A DNA stretch of 64,000 nt from Eretmocerus hayati (GCA_029851415.1 CM056742.1:12255736-12319735), one strand, 5' to 3'. Numbered from the stretch's first letter, positions 11,713-23,861 are shown. Notes: generated by a model from the letters alone, not told the origin. A program made the numbers and translations.

Positions 11713-12427
11713 TAGTAAGGTAAAGTCGCCAGTAGTGGAACAAAAATTGAGCGCTAGTTAGTAATTTACACATTTTGAATGATATTTGAGTTTCTCGCGA
11801 ATAGGAAGTAACGCATCTCATAGATAAACTCTAGCTGCATATTTTGAAAAAAGGTACAAGTTGATTGCTTGTATACAATAAGAGTAATTGAATGTTTGCG
11901 AAAGGATCCGTTGTCTCCTGTAGTGGAACAACCAATCCTGAGCTCGGTACCCTCAATGGAACGTGAAAAGTCTCCTATAGTGGAACAGCGCTTTGGAGTC
12001 ATTCTGAAAATATTTGGTAGACAATAAATGGTTTGTTTGTCCTGATCTGTATGAAATAAATGACGCGCGACCGGAAAAAAATCGATTCCCGGAAGGTTTT
12101 TCAGTACAGCGAGAATATAAAATCTGTTCCAGTTGAGGGCACACTCTTATTCCACTATAGGCTCCTCTTTTGAGGAAGGCTCCTACAGTGGAACAGCCTC
12201 TAAAGGGTGGTTATGAGCTTAAACTTTTCATGATATTTTCTTTTGATTTATGAACCTTTTAAGGGTGTTGCAGGGCGTCGATTTGAAATTTATAATATCA
12301 AAGAACACTGTGTAATTTTTACTCAGATGATGGTTCGACTTTTTGAGGTTAGAAACCCATGTGAATTGGGTGTTCCACTATAGGCGCCCAACTAGCCGTA
12401 TTCCACTACTGGCGCCTTCACCTCACA
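11713..12427. mobile_element. Non-autonomous element of about 0.7 kb with TAGTGGAACA subterminal motifs
   Basis: The ends are inverted copies: GGTAAAGTCGCCAGTAGTGG on the left and its near complement (CCACTACTGGCGCCTTCACC) on the right. The decamer TAGTGGAACA, or a close variant, occurs at least seven times: about 11734, 11918, 11976, 12150 (inverted), 12184, 12372 (inverted) and 12399 (inverted). Repeated subterminal motifs in both orientations are usual for transposase-binding sites of non-autonomous DNA transposons. No transposase frame is present, and I could not assign a superfamily. Confidence 0.65.
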
Positions 12428-12483
12428 CGAGGCCGAAAATTTTCACTCGAAACTGATCTTCTGACCGAATTCTTGAATCACTT

Positions 12484-12660
12484 GGTCATGACCCAAACCA
12501 ACGACTATGAATTCGAGCCATATTCCTGATGTACTGTGAGCATCTTTCGGGAGATTCTAGAAAGGTTCCAGTGCAATATTCAATAGATATTTCTGAAAGA
12601 TTTCAGTGCAATGATCAATAGATATCTTTCTGCAATATTTCTGCAATATCTGGTTGAGTC
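12484..12660. repeat. Solo terminus of the 9.4-11.4 kb foldback family
   Basis: It begins with the same TTGGTCATGACC and ACGACTATGAATTCG words as the foldback end at 9432. It continues with the same short CAATATTTCTG/AATATTC units and then passes into unrelated sequence. Confidence 0.65.
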
Positions 12661-13552
12661 CGGATCACACATCCCTCCACGGTATGCTCAGGTTATCAAG
12701 TGATCTGCATTTTCAGGCTCTTGAACAATAACCCAAATTACTAATAACCGGATGGAGGTTAAGTCTAGAAGTCCGCAGAGGTCGATCCTTTTCAAGCTCA
12801 GAAGAGTATTTCTGAGACGAAAATCGCTAAAATCAGATTTTTAGCTACTGAATTATTCCAACTATATACTGTGGCCCCGCGAGGGTTAGTTCATCATTCA
12901 CAACCAGACATCTTGAGTATTCCAGAATTCTTCTAATGAGCGAATTTGGTGTTATTGGGATCTTTTACTAATTTGATCATCTGAGGATAATTCTCGATCT
13001 CGTCCTGGAGAGTACCTGGAGAATCGCTACTGGAGAGCCACTCGAAGCTGGTCAGGTCAAGTTAGCAAGTCAGCTTAAGTTCCTGTTCTGTGCAAGTCAG
13101 TGCCAGTCAGTGCTGGATATCGTGCTGGACAAATCTCTGCACGCCAAGTCGTCTGATTATCATCCCTTTGTGTTCTTCGTTGCGAGTCGTGTATAAAGGA
13201 AATTTATATTTATTTCCCAACGTTTCCTTGGTACTCATCTCTTAATGATGCATCAAATATTGTCAACCTGATGGGAAACGTTACGAACGTGCGGCATTAC
13301 AGTTTTCAAGTGACCGACATGAGCAACCGTTTCCCATGCCCTCGTTATCGGAAATTTTTGACACATAAAGCTGTTCTGTATTCGTTGCTGATACCTTGTA
13401 CATCAGATGAGTATTTCTGCCCAATAATCTTGTTGAGTGCTAGTGAGCAAAGAGCTAGACACTTTGTGTTCAATCAAAGATATATTTGCAGGAGAATGGG
13501 TGTGAGCAAATGGCCGAAATGCTATCCAAAGCAGGATCACTGACGACACCAT
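12661..13552. other. Unassigned sequence
   Basis: I see no supported gene. The open frame at 13271-13543 (90 codons) has no recognisable domain and no neighbouring exon with matching splice sites. Confidence 0.35.
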
Positions 13553-14338
13553 CCACACAGCATGGGAATCTTTCAGGGATATTCCAGGAATATTACACTA
13601 AAATATTGGCATATTCCAAAAATATTACCGTGGTATATTCCTGAAATATAGTTGTGTCCATGGCTGGGAATCTTTCTGGAAGCTTTCGTGGTAAGATTCC
13701 AGGGAATCTTGCAGAAATCTTCCAGAAATATTACATTGAGATGTGTTACGATTTGGAAATGTGATACATAGAATTTGTTTCAGTTTTTGGATCTTGAAAA
13801 ATTTTGGGCAACAGATGTAGTGTCATAATTCTATGTTTCACTTATCAGTTACTCATTAGTTATTCACTTTGATAGTTAGCATGCTCTCTTGAGGAAGAGT
13901 GGATGAATCAACTTATGTGGGGAATTTCCACAATCTGGAAGTTCCTCGTGATCCGAAAACTTACTCTTGGAAGCACCATCACAAGTGTGGTTAGAAGTCT
14001 TCGCATCAACTCAAGTCAATTTCATGAACTAATTCTAAGCTCCCCCCCCCTAATTTTTTCCAAAAGTCTAAGTTGGCGGGTATGGCCATCCTTTTCCCCT
14101 ATCACTTCATCTGGGATCAAAAATTGAATTTCAACTCTTGAGGGTCATGAGATCAGGGGGAACATGTCGAGTAAGTACTCAGCAAAATCTAAACGTGAAA
14201 CAAATTGATAGAGAATGAAGAATACTAATTTCAACTCTTGAGATCCATGAGATCAAAGAAAATATGTCAATTAATTGTTTTGCAGAATCTTAACGTGAAA
14301 CGCATGGATAAGGATTGATAGAATTACAATTTCATTTT

Positions 14339-15092
14339 TATCCTAGCGGGACTAAAGTACGCACTTTGGCCCTTCATTTTTGGGCGTAATGTGATTCATT
14401 TCCACCCGGGTATCAAATTTTACTCCCTGAACGGACTTGTTGAAAAAAATCGGAAGTAAATTTTGCCCCGAGCGAGATTCGAACCCACGCCCAAGAGATT
14501 GATGTGATCCTAAGGCTATCGGTCTGTCGACCCCTCCACGGAGGATCACACAAAAGGCGGCATTAATCGTCTACATAACTCACGCATAGGCATACAACCT
14601 CTCAATAGGTCGTATTTTGTTGTTTTTGGATAAATAATGATTCGAGCGTTATACAAACGTATTCTGGAGAGATCATATTATTGAAAGGATCTCAAAAAAG
14701 TATCAATGAATATTAATTTTCAAAAACATTCTTCAAATAATATTCGAATATTGAGCTGTGTAACGTTGAATGGGAGAATATCAAGAGATCGATTCTGGTT
14801 GGAAATTCAGAAGAGTTGATATGATATTACAAAAAGAGGATTTTTTAGACCATTTCGAAATCTTTTTTCAGTGGTTCGGGGGGGGGGGCGGAGCGGGGGC
14901 TCCGCCCCCTGCACCCCCGCCGGGGCTCCGCCCCGGACCCCGTCCCCGCCACCCGCAACAGTTGGCTTCGGTATTTCCAAGACAGCAATGTTAACAATGA
15001 CACGGTCGTTGTGGCCCACTGCGCCAAAGAATGCATGCCCGGATGCGCGCGTGGTTTGGGGGGGGGGGGCGTACTTTAGTCCCGTAGGATAA
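14339..15092. mobile_element. Inner element with inverted ends of about 24 bp, inserted within the middle repeat
   Basis: The ends are TATCCTAGCGGGACTAAAGTACGC and its near complement (GCGTACTTTAGTCCCGTAGGATA). The element holds a tRNA-like segment (about 14465-14550) and a GC-rich block (14876-14960) with GGGGCTCCGCCCC palindromes. A further palindrome (15093-15235) adjoins its right end. No transposase frame is present. Confidence 0.65.
14465..14550 (-). repeat. tRNA-derived (SINE-like) segment
   Basis: On the minus strand, GTGGGTTCGAATCTCGC matches an RNA polymerase III B box and a T-arm stem. Upstream, GATAGCCTTAGG is a weak A-box-like match about 33 bases away. The 3' bases TCGGGGC have no matching 5' acceptor strand, so this is not an intact tRNA gene. 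A tRNA-derived SINE head or a tRNA relic are the likely readings. Confidence 0.4.
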
Positions 15093-15235
15093 AAAATAGC
15101 ATACGCAACTCGGGAGTAATGTGGGCCTCAAAATCCCGGGTGTTTATCGCTCTCGGCTTCGCCTCGAGCAATAATCCACACCCGGGAGTAAAAGGCCCAC
15201 TTTACTCCCTAGTTGCGTAATATACTATTTTTCGG
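15093..15235. repeat. Imperfect palindrome (MITE-like)
   Basis: AAAAATAGCATACGCAACT, then CGGGAGTAA and a GTGGGCC word, is mirrored by GGCCCAC, TTACTCCC and AGTTGCGTAATATACTATTTT. The loop contains CTCGGCTTCGCCTCGAG. The structure resembles the hairpin repeats at 6970 and 29255. Confidence 0.65.
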
Positions 15236-15735
15236 TAATTTTGACCCAGCATGAGTTACTCACCATCTCTACTGATTCTTGAACTAAAGAGATCAGTGTT
15301 GGATTGAATCTTCTGGATCCGGTTTCTTCCCACGGGTCTAAATAGATGATCATTCTCAATATATCTGGTAAGCAGATAAAAGAGATGGGGATTAACTCAA
15401 GTTGGGTCAAGATTACCCAAAAAAATCAAATTGTAATTCTGTCAATCCTCATCCATGCGTTTCACGTTAAGATTCTGCAAAACAATTACTCGACATACTT
15501 TTCTTGATCTCACGGCTCTCAAGAGTTGAAATTAGTATTTCTCATTCTCTATTCATTCGTTTCACGTTGGGATTTTGTTGAATACTTAATCGACACGTTC
15601 CGCCTTATCTCATGACCCTCAAGAGTTGAAATTCAATTTTCGATCCCAGATGAAGTGATAGGGGGAAAGGATGAGCATACTCGCCAAGTTAGACTTTTGG
15701 AATATGTGAAGGGGGGGCGGGAGATACATATATTA

Positions 15736-17107
15736 GGTGCATGACAATGCTCATCAAGAATGGCGAGTGCGAGACATTCTTATTTGTTTGTTTACAGTAT
15801 TTGTAATGTAACATGAATGTATTGGATAACCAATTGATGAGATTCTGTTACCAGTAAAGATATCAATCAAACACCCCATGATAGCTTGGAGTATTTCAGC
15901 CATCAGACTAAGTAAAGCGTTAAGTATCCATACAATACTTTGGATGGAAACGAAGTAGAGTTTTGGAAATCATGACTTTCGGATTTTAACTTAATATGGC
16001 CATGAACAGACAACTTTTCTAAGAGGATATTCGCAAGAATCGAATGGAAAAATTCCTCATGAAATAGAATTATATTAGAGACTTTGCCTTAAACTCGCAT
16101 TGGTTTCTCGTCTCACTTTTGAACCCTTCATACAGTTATGAATCCTCCATCTATCCCACGTGGAATCCTGGTTTGTTTTGATAAAGCTGATCTCATCAAA
16201 TTCTTCATTGAGGATGAAATGAACGAATCCAAAGCAAGATTAGTTTTCAGAGAACATGATTCTATCACCATGCCCTAATAATTTCATTCAATATAGAGAA
16301 GTTTTGTTTGAACCAAGGTTGTCAGTCCCACCAATTTGAACAATGAATTGGATCCGAACTAATAGAAGCGCACTGCGAATACACTTTACATTGTTCATTC
16401 TACTCAGATGACGACTGTGAGAAATCCCATGGACTTCTTCAGGAACCCAGATGGAACATGATTGAATATTTAGAGAAGAAGAAAACTTAGGAGACGTTCG
16501 AACAATACGCTGATTTCTAACTGGTCTCCAATTTAGAGTAACCAAACGTCCCTCTTCTTCAAATGCGATTTTTTTGAGCCTCTGATGCTAAGTTCAGCAA
16601 GAGTTCTGAAGAGAGTTTTTGAACAAGATTCTGTATCACCCCCAAGTGATATCTTCGGATATTACCTTATTTAATCTATCACCTAATTTAGGTTATAACC
16701 TGGAAACATCTGGAATTTTCTGTAAAAAATTGATCTGCAAGTGAACAAAAGTTCTTCCAATTCGTACAAATTTTAGAATCTTTCCATCCCTCTGTCTGCA
16801 AAAAACTATACTGAATATCATTGAACGTTTTTGAAGGATTTCAGAAATATGAAACTACAGTAAAAGATCCGGTGCAATGACCCAAGAATCCAGACGGAAT
16901 GTACATAGTAATCTTCCTGAAATATTTTGGAGATAGTGTCAGAAATTTTTTATGAGATATTTCAGAAATATTTCATGGATGATTCCAGGAATATTCCCGA
17001 CCGTGGACATAACTATATTCCCGAAAGTTTTCAATGAAATCTTCCAGAAATCTTCCATTGAAAGATTCCTGAAAGATTCCTGGCAATGTTGCAGAAACGT
17101 TCCAGTG
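15736..17107. other. Interior of the nested composite, no gene seen
   Basis: Unassigned AT-rich sequence between the middle and outer inverted repeats. Degenerate AATATTCC-type units appear from about 16900. Confidence 0.4.
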
Positions 17108-17290
17108 AAATATCTCAATGTAATATTTCTGGAAGATTTTTGCAAGATTCCCTGGAATCTTCCCATGAAATCTCCCAGGAAGATCCACAGCCACGGACAT
17201 AACGATATTCCAGAGTAATATTTTCGGAATATTCCAATCTTTCAATGTAATATTCCTGGAATATTCCTGAAAGATTCCCATGCTGTGTGG

Positions 17291-17964
17291 GAAGGCTCTT
17301 GCTTGCGCGCGGATAAACATACATCCCATGAGAAAGAGAGAGAGGTCCGACGCTGAGCACAAACTCATTTTGCGTTTACCCAATGTTGAATCGTGCAGAG
17401 CCTCGGAACTAACACAAATGCACGTGAACCGTAATCATTGACATACTTACACGAAGATTTCGGTGACAAGATTTCGGCCGGCCGCGGCCGAGTTCAATAA
17501 AAGCGAATAAAAAGACCCAAATTTTGTTGTTGAAGATGATTGAAAAGGATAAATTAATATGTGCCCCGCATACCTGGGAAGTTCTTATCGAGTTCCGTCG
17601 GTAGTGAAATGTTCATGTTTTGTACCATAGAATTAAATGGAAAGTCAAGGAAACTATCCGAGACATGACCCTTTTTCGTAGGTCAGTTTCGGGTGGAATT
17701 ACTGATATGTGAAGCACACATGACTCACTAACGAGTGACGAGTTCCCGCATGCCCATGCACATGTGGATGTACGACTTAGCCCGAGAGTGAAATAGCTCC
17801 AATTTGACGGATATCTAGGGTCGAGAAAAACCACTCGGTGAAGTGGAATGAAGGCGTATGAAAAAGCGAATACTTCTCCCCTTTCCTCGAATTAATAATA
17901 TAATCTGCCAGCAGCGTCCGGCGGTACCAGATTTTTGCGATCTATATGTATATACGTATATACA
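17291..17964. other. Unassigned sequence
   Basis: No supported feature. The short open frames lack motifs. Confidence 0.4.
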
Positions 17965-18235
17965 CGGACCTTATTGAAACCTTATTTACACCTTACTTCG
18001 ATAGATTCGTGCCCTCTCAATGTATTCACGCATACATACAAATATACAGACCTCATTTAAACCTTATGTAGACCTTACTTCACAAGATTCTTGCCCTCTC
18101 AAAGTATTCACGCATACATAAAAATATACAGACCTTATTTAAACCCTATTTAGACCTTACTCCACTAGATTTTTGCCCTCTCAATGTATTTACGCATATA
18201 TAAAAACCTTAATTGAACCTTATTCAGACCTTATT
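17965..18235. repeat. 82-bp tandem repeat, about 3.3 copies
   Basis: The word TGCCCTCTCAAWGTATTYACGCATA recurs with GCCCTC at 18011, 18093 and 18175, a spacing of exactly 82 bp. Each unit also carries ACCTTATTTAAACC and ACCTTACTTC-like stretches. Confidence 0.85.
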
Positions 18236-18769
18236 AGTCTAATTCCCAATCTGGAAACATTTTCTTGCGGTTTTCGACGTCCAATTTTTATTATGTTAAT
18301 TCTACAGTCTTGACTATTTCATTCTTGATTCATATTTTATTTCCAAGATTTTTTATCTATTATCTATCATTATTTATAATATGGTGATTGTGTAAAGTTG
18401 GTTTTTACTAGTTCGTCGCATCCGTTACAATGAATAATGATTTATGGGACTTGTCAGTCTGTCTATCTGTACGTCATCCTCGATCGCCTCATTTTCGATG
18501 AATGAATGACTCTCAATCTTTAGAGTCGTCACCATGCGTACCGGAGTGATGCAAAGGCGCAGATTGAAAGTCAAGCCCCATAATTTCGGCTCACGAGGAT
18601 CTAACGGTTGTCTGAATCTACAAGATTAATTCTCCCAATATATATTCACAACGAAGATTAATTGGTCGCAGATAAAAGGAACGTATAAGGGAGAATGTTT
18701 TTTATACGTTCGTTGCATCTCTCGGATCAATTGACCTTTGAAATGAATGCATATTCTTCAAATTGACCC
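18236..18769. other. Unassigned sequence
   Basis: AT-rich, with no open frame or repeat I can support. Confidence 0.4.
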
Positions 18770-20990
18770 TTAGTAATGGACGATTAATGACGTATTGATG
18801 AATGAACGAGAAAGATGATTAATGATTGATAATGATGATATGTTTGATGAATGTTTGATGAATGATTGATGAATTAGTAATGATGTTGATAAGTTGTGAG
18901 CTGATGAGATGATGAAGATGATGAATGAACGATGAAGATAAGAAATATATGGAATAAGAGAGAATGAATGCCTCACCCTTCTACTTAGAGAAGTCTTATG
19001 TGCATGCAGGATTGTTCTCTAAGTAGGCGATCATTGGCATTGTATGATTATTAACCCTGGGTTGGCACACGTGGGTCTATTCGACCCAAAGCCTTTTTTA
19101 TGAGATCACCACGCTCGTAATTCGAAGTTTTCTGGGCTCAGGGTGACATTTGTTGGTAGTCAAGATGTGCCACTTACCGACCGTGCATATAGCAACAGGT
19201 CTGGCGTGCGCGTCTTCCCACCACAGCCAAGCGAAATTGCCGCTGGGTCTAAAGTATCCAGGTGTGCCAGCTATGCTCGCTATTTTTGATTGCATTTTAT
19301 AGTTGCAATCATAAATTATTGCAAGAAATGGCCTTTCCACTGAAAATATTCTAGAGGACGCAATGTTCAATAGATTGAGCTGAAAATTCAACTGAGTTAT
19401 CTCAAGATCAAGTAGATATGGAAAAAAATAGTCCAATGGGCGATCTTTCAATGGAGGTCCTCAATCCGGCATATTGGGTGAGAATAAAAATTCTGAATTC
19501 ATCGGTCGAAATATGTCAGAATAAATATCTTCTTTTCAAGATCCACTTTTGCGCTATTTTTTTCTTGAATTGACCTCATCTCGAAATGACTCAGTTGAAT
19601 TTTCAGCTCATTTGGATGAAAATTGCGCCATCTACAATTTTTTGGTGAAAAAGGTGATTTTTTGCATTTTTCTGGACATTCGTATTTTTTGGAATTTTTC
19701 ATTTGACCTTGGAGGATATCTGGATATATTGGGTCATCATAAACATATCAGAGGAGCTACAAAAAAATTTTCAAATCAAAAGATTTATTATACTAGCTAC
19801 AGCATCAATTTTTTGTTGTGGGTTGAATCGATCCAGGTTGGCCAGCTATGTTATTTGGCGGAGGTGTGCCAGCTAATGATTAATGAATTGTTAAATGAAA
19901 ATGAAAATGATGGCGAGTAAATGTGGGTATATGAGGTAATGAATGAATGGCGATGATGAAAATGAAGTGAATGGATGAAGGAAGAGATGTGAGCTGATGA
20001 AAGGATGACGATGAATGAGTTGGAATGTATGATTAGTGAATATGTGTTGAAGATGATAACGAGCAAGATTGATATGAATGGAGTGAATGGATGTTGGTAA
20101 GTTGTGAGCTGATGAGGTGATGAAGATAATGAAGGATATATGAAATAAGAGAGAAAGAATGCCTCATTCTTCTACTAAGAGAATTCTTATGTGCGTGCAG
20201 GATTGTTCTCTGCGTAGGCGATCATTGGCATTGTATGATTATTAATGAATTGTTTGATGAAAATGAAAATGATGGTGAGTAAATGTGGGTATAGGAGATG
20301 ATGAATGAATGGTGATGATGAAAATGGGGTGAATGAATGAACGAAGTGATGTGAGCTGATGAAATGATGACGATGAATGAGTTGGAATGTATGATTAGTG
20401 AATATGTGTTGAAAATGATAACGAGCAAGATTGATATAAATGGAGTGAATGGATGTTGCTAAGTTGTGAGCTGATGAGGCGATGAAGATAATGAATGGAT
20501 GATGATAATGAGAAGTATATGAAATAAGAGAGGAAGAATGCCTCACTCTCCTACTTAGAGAAGTCTTATATGCATGGAGGATTGTTCTCTAAGTAGTCGA
20601 TCATTGGCATTGTATGATTCTTAATGGATTTTTTAATGAAATTGAAAATGATGGTGAGTAAAAATGGGTATAGGAAATGATGAATGAATGATGATGATGA
20701 AAATGGAGTGAATGAATGAAGGTAGTCATGTGAGTTGATGAAATAATGACGATGAATGAATTGATGATGATGACGATGAATGTGTTGAAGATGATAACAA
20801 GTGAACATGATGGAAATAGAGTGAGTGAGTGTTGGAAGTGATGTGAGCTGATAGAATGACGATAATGAATAAGTTTGAGTTTATCATAAGCGAATTCGTG
20901 TATTGAAGATGACGACGAGCGAAAATGATGGAATTGAAGTAACTGAATGTTGGTAGGATGTGAGCTGATGACATGACAAAGATGATGAAT
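18770..20990. repeat. Tandem block rich in GATGAATGA, with three copies of a conserved hairpin segment
   Basis: Units consist of degenerate GATGAATGATGA sequence plus a conserved segment of about 87 bp: about 18969-19055, 20158-20244 and 20538-20624 (the last two are 380 bp apart). Each segment has a 12-bp stem, CTACTTAGAGAA / TTCTCTAAGTAG, around a loop containing GTGCATGCAGGATTG, then GCGATCATTGGCATTGTATG. The minus-strand open frames rich in His, Ser, Phe and Ile in this region are artefacts of the trinucleotide-like repeats. Confidence 0.8.
19055..19879. mobile_element. Degenerate piggyBac-like insertion with TTAA on both sides
   Basis: The conserved tandem segment is intact at 20158-20250 but interrupted in the first copy. 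TTAA (19051-19054) is followed by CCCTGGGTTGGCACACG, and about 825 bp later GTGTGCCAGCTAATGA leads back to TTAA (19880-19883) and the expected continuation. TTAA target plus a CCCT start is the piggyBac rule. The right end matches the left only partly (GTGTGCCA), and no transposase remains. Confidence 0.55.
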
Positions 20991-23820
20991 CAACGCATCA
21001 GTTTCAAGCTAGATAAAGTGTAATTGGTTTTAGATCAGGATAATTGATACGTTTCAAATCAGGTAAAGCATAAGGCCACTTGAGTTGATAAAAGTGTCTG
21101 TTTGATTGTATTCAAGTTCTCGAATCAATCAGTAGTCAAGCAAGGTGAGTAAAATAATTTAGTGCATTTGAGTATGGAGTAGGTACATTGATCTTCGATA
21201 TACTTGATGAGCTGTTGTAGAATTTGATTACAAGTTTTGATAATTGTAATTTCACCTCAATCATAATGGGAATGGTATTCGAATATATTCATTGAAAAGT
21301 ATTTCAGTCATGCAGTCACATAACTCCAAGACTTCAATTGAAGCAGTGCTTCAAAGTGATTGCATTTCATCTCAAAAAGAAATTCGTGCGGAGAAGAATG
21401 TATATTCATTTGCGGAATTGAAAGATTTCATGATTGGTAATGAATGATTGTTCGTACTATGTATTGGGATGTATTATTATTCATATGAAGATGTATTTTT
21501 AGATCAAATGCAGCAATGGTGTTGTTGTCAAGGACACTGTTTATATCCCAAACTTAAACAATTCATGGAATGCTCAGGTTCGAATAGTCAATTCATATTC
21601 AGGTACGAGGAGTATTTTATGCAATAGAAAAATTACATGTGTTGATTGACACTCTTCCATTTTCATCGTGACATGGCACAGGTCAGAGTGAACAAGTGTC
21701 TTGATAATTACATTGAAGCGAAGAGTGATGTTGAATCAACAATCAATGAAGATTGTAAATAGTCAGTAAAATATGAAAAATGAGCAGAAGAAGAAGCTAG
21801 ATTCAGGCCAGAGTGAACAAATGTCTTCAAAAAGGGTATCAGAGAAGAATGTAGTCTGATGGTGACGTTAGAAGGTGTAAAATTCCTAATGCATATAGAG
21901 TATTATGATGAACGATCATAATTAATAAAACAAGTCGTGTGAAACAAAGAACTAGAGTTATTTCGATTGGGGAGTTAGAACATCCGATATTTTTCAGATT
22001 TGAGTGAATCCTATAAGTTAAAAATCAGGATGTCTTAAGGAAAAAATTTCACAGAATCGCATCAGCAGAGTGTATTATCGTAAATTCTGATCAATAATTG
22101 CAATCGAGGTGGCAAGTCCCGCAGCAGAAAAGCTTCTATTTCGAGACAGAATACAGCCTCGATCGGGACAATTAAATCTTTGGCCGATATATGCGTGTCC
22201 CCAAGGATTCGTGAATCTGATGATATGGTGCCCACCTCCAACGCATACATTCGATAATTATTCGTATGCGCTCATATGCGGTATAAATCAGTTTCAAATC
22301 AGTGTTATTAATAAGGATTGAAGATACCCTAATCAGGGTATCTATATTTATATTATGACATCTTAGCAGACCAAATCGTTAAGCTACGTTGTTGCTCAAT
22401 AATGGTTTGGACAATCTTGCATTCTATCCAAGACAAGGGGTTGAAGAATAGAATGTCAAACTCTAGAAACTAGAGAATAATTGATATTGGCGGAAGGATA
22501 ATAACATGTCATTATTCATCAGTGTATCATGTAAGGTTTGCAAGCAAAAGACATCTGTACATAGATGAATTTGGACTATCCAAAGGATGGAACTTTGGAA
22601 TATAGTTGGTACAGAAATACTATTTTTGGAGGTTGTGTCAAGAACTTTTCAATTTTGAGGATTATAATACTAAACATTGTTGGAGATGGGTCTACATATT
22701 GTTACCCATGTTACCCATGTTATCCTTGGCGTGGAAAATTTCATCCCACTGAACAATGGAAGTGATGGATGCATTTCAAAGTATTGTCATTGAAGATGTA
22801 TGAATCTGAGGAGTAATAATGAAACTCTCATCATATATAAGTTGATTAGTTGGTCTCATCGATCTTGAAGGACGATCCGTCCTTATCTATGAACCATGAA
22901 GGACGAAGAATCCACCAAATCACTCATGAAACTCACATCAGTTTTTTTATACATGTTTATATCTTATATATGTAATCAGTTTCTAATAAGGGAGTCGCAA
23001 CATGAGTAATTACATGAAATACATGATGGAAAACCAAGGAGTAAAAATATTGTGTGCACCTGATACTCAATAGAATTGATCATAAAATACTTCAGGATAT
23101 ACAATATTCATTGTGTAGAAAGAGATATTTTGATTCTCATTACATTTTCCTTCATTATCTGATTGAATGTGAAGTGCATTATTTTCTAATAATAGTTTTG
23201 AATATTTACATGAACGTACTCTTGAAATTCACGTATATGTAGAGTATTTGACCGAAACAGAACTATATTCATTTGATAGTAATTATTAGAAAAAATATTG
23301 ACACCTCGAATATCGCGTGTCATTATTAACGAGTTTCTATTCACTGTGGTAGAGTGTGCTTTTTATTTGCTCAGATATCTGGTTAGTTGCTTGAGGCGAT
23401 GTTACACTCTGAGTAGGATCACATTTCGAACCGCGGAGTATTTGAACCTATTCACAAACAGAGAACACTGTGGCAGAGTGTATTTGTGAGCGATATTCAC
23501 GTAGATGCCTGGAAAGGGCCAAATCAGGCGCAATTAAGTTTTGAATATTGTCAATGGCTGCCTCATTATAAGTGGTTGAAATGAATCCGTGTCAACTAGA
23601 AAACCTATCTTAGTTATCATGAAAGCTGCATACCTAAACAGAATAAAGTACGCCATGGAAATTTCATCTTGGTCCGATGTTGCATTTCTTCGATATCACG
23701 ACATGATACGAGATGAATATTTCCTGAATATCGTGACGAATAAACAAAAAGTATCGATTCAGAAATTATCTAATGTCCTTCTGGTTGGTTTCAGCTTCAT
23801 TGCTGGTGGCATGATTCTGA

Positions 23821-23826
<6 letters not shown>
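20991..23826. other. Unassigned AT-rich sequence
   Basis: About 2.8 kb with no supported gene. It contains one copy (23366-23462) of a repeat that recurs at 32026-32118. Open frames up to 90 codons end in the TA microsatellite and show no domain. Confidence 0.4.
23366..23462 (+). repeat. Dispersed repeat, copy 1
   Basis: This stretch (ATATCTGGTTAGTTGCTTGAG, GCGATGTTACACTCT, ATTTCGAACCGCGG, ATTCACAAACA) recurs in the same orientation at 32026-32118, with roughly 85-90% of bases matching by eye. The two copies lie on either side of the 7-kb element at 23861-30880. Confidence 0.7.

Positions 23827-23858
<32 letters not shown>
23827..23858. repeat. (TA)n microsatellite at the left end of the 7-kb element
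   Basis: About 16 AT repeats lie immediately before TTAGGGTGG. A matching TA run follows the right end (30881-30905). Confidence 0.9.

Positions 23859-23861
<3 letters not shown>

Larger units (their letters stand above)
14035..15720. mobile_element. Middle inverted repeat (arms about 14035-14338 and 15435-15720)
   Basis: The arms of about 290 bp share CCAAAAGTCTAAGTTGGCG, CCTATCACTTCATCTGGGATC, TTTCAACTCTTGAGGGTCATG and AATCTTAACGTGAAACGCATG in opposite orientations. G or C homopolymers (about 14041 and 15712) sit at the outer ends. A third, single copy of the arm is at 58285-58440, so the arm itself is a dispersed repeat. Confidence 0.8.
13553..17290. mobile_element. Outer inverted repeat of a nested composite (arms 13553-13744 and 17108-17290)
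   Basis: The left arm starts CCACACAGCATGGGAATC and the right arm ends with its complement (GATTCCCATGCTGTGTGG). The arms are about 190 bp and imperfect, and are made of the same AATATTCCAGGAATATT-type units as the foldback at 9.4-11.4 kb. They enclose a second and third inverted repeat. The interior has no transposase. The unit composition suggests a large relative of the 2-kb foldback that later received insertions. Confidence 0.7.

Noticed and set aside
14465..14550. A functional tRNA gene on the minus strand.
   Set aside because: The T arm and B box are good, but there is no matching acceptor 5' strand and no proper D arm.
18770..20993. Several minus-strand open frames rich in His, Ser, Phe and Ile (up to 130 codons).
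   Set aside because: They are translations of the GATGAATGA-type repeat. All frames stay open because of the repeat, and there is no domain or splice pattern.
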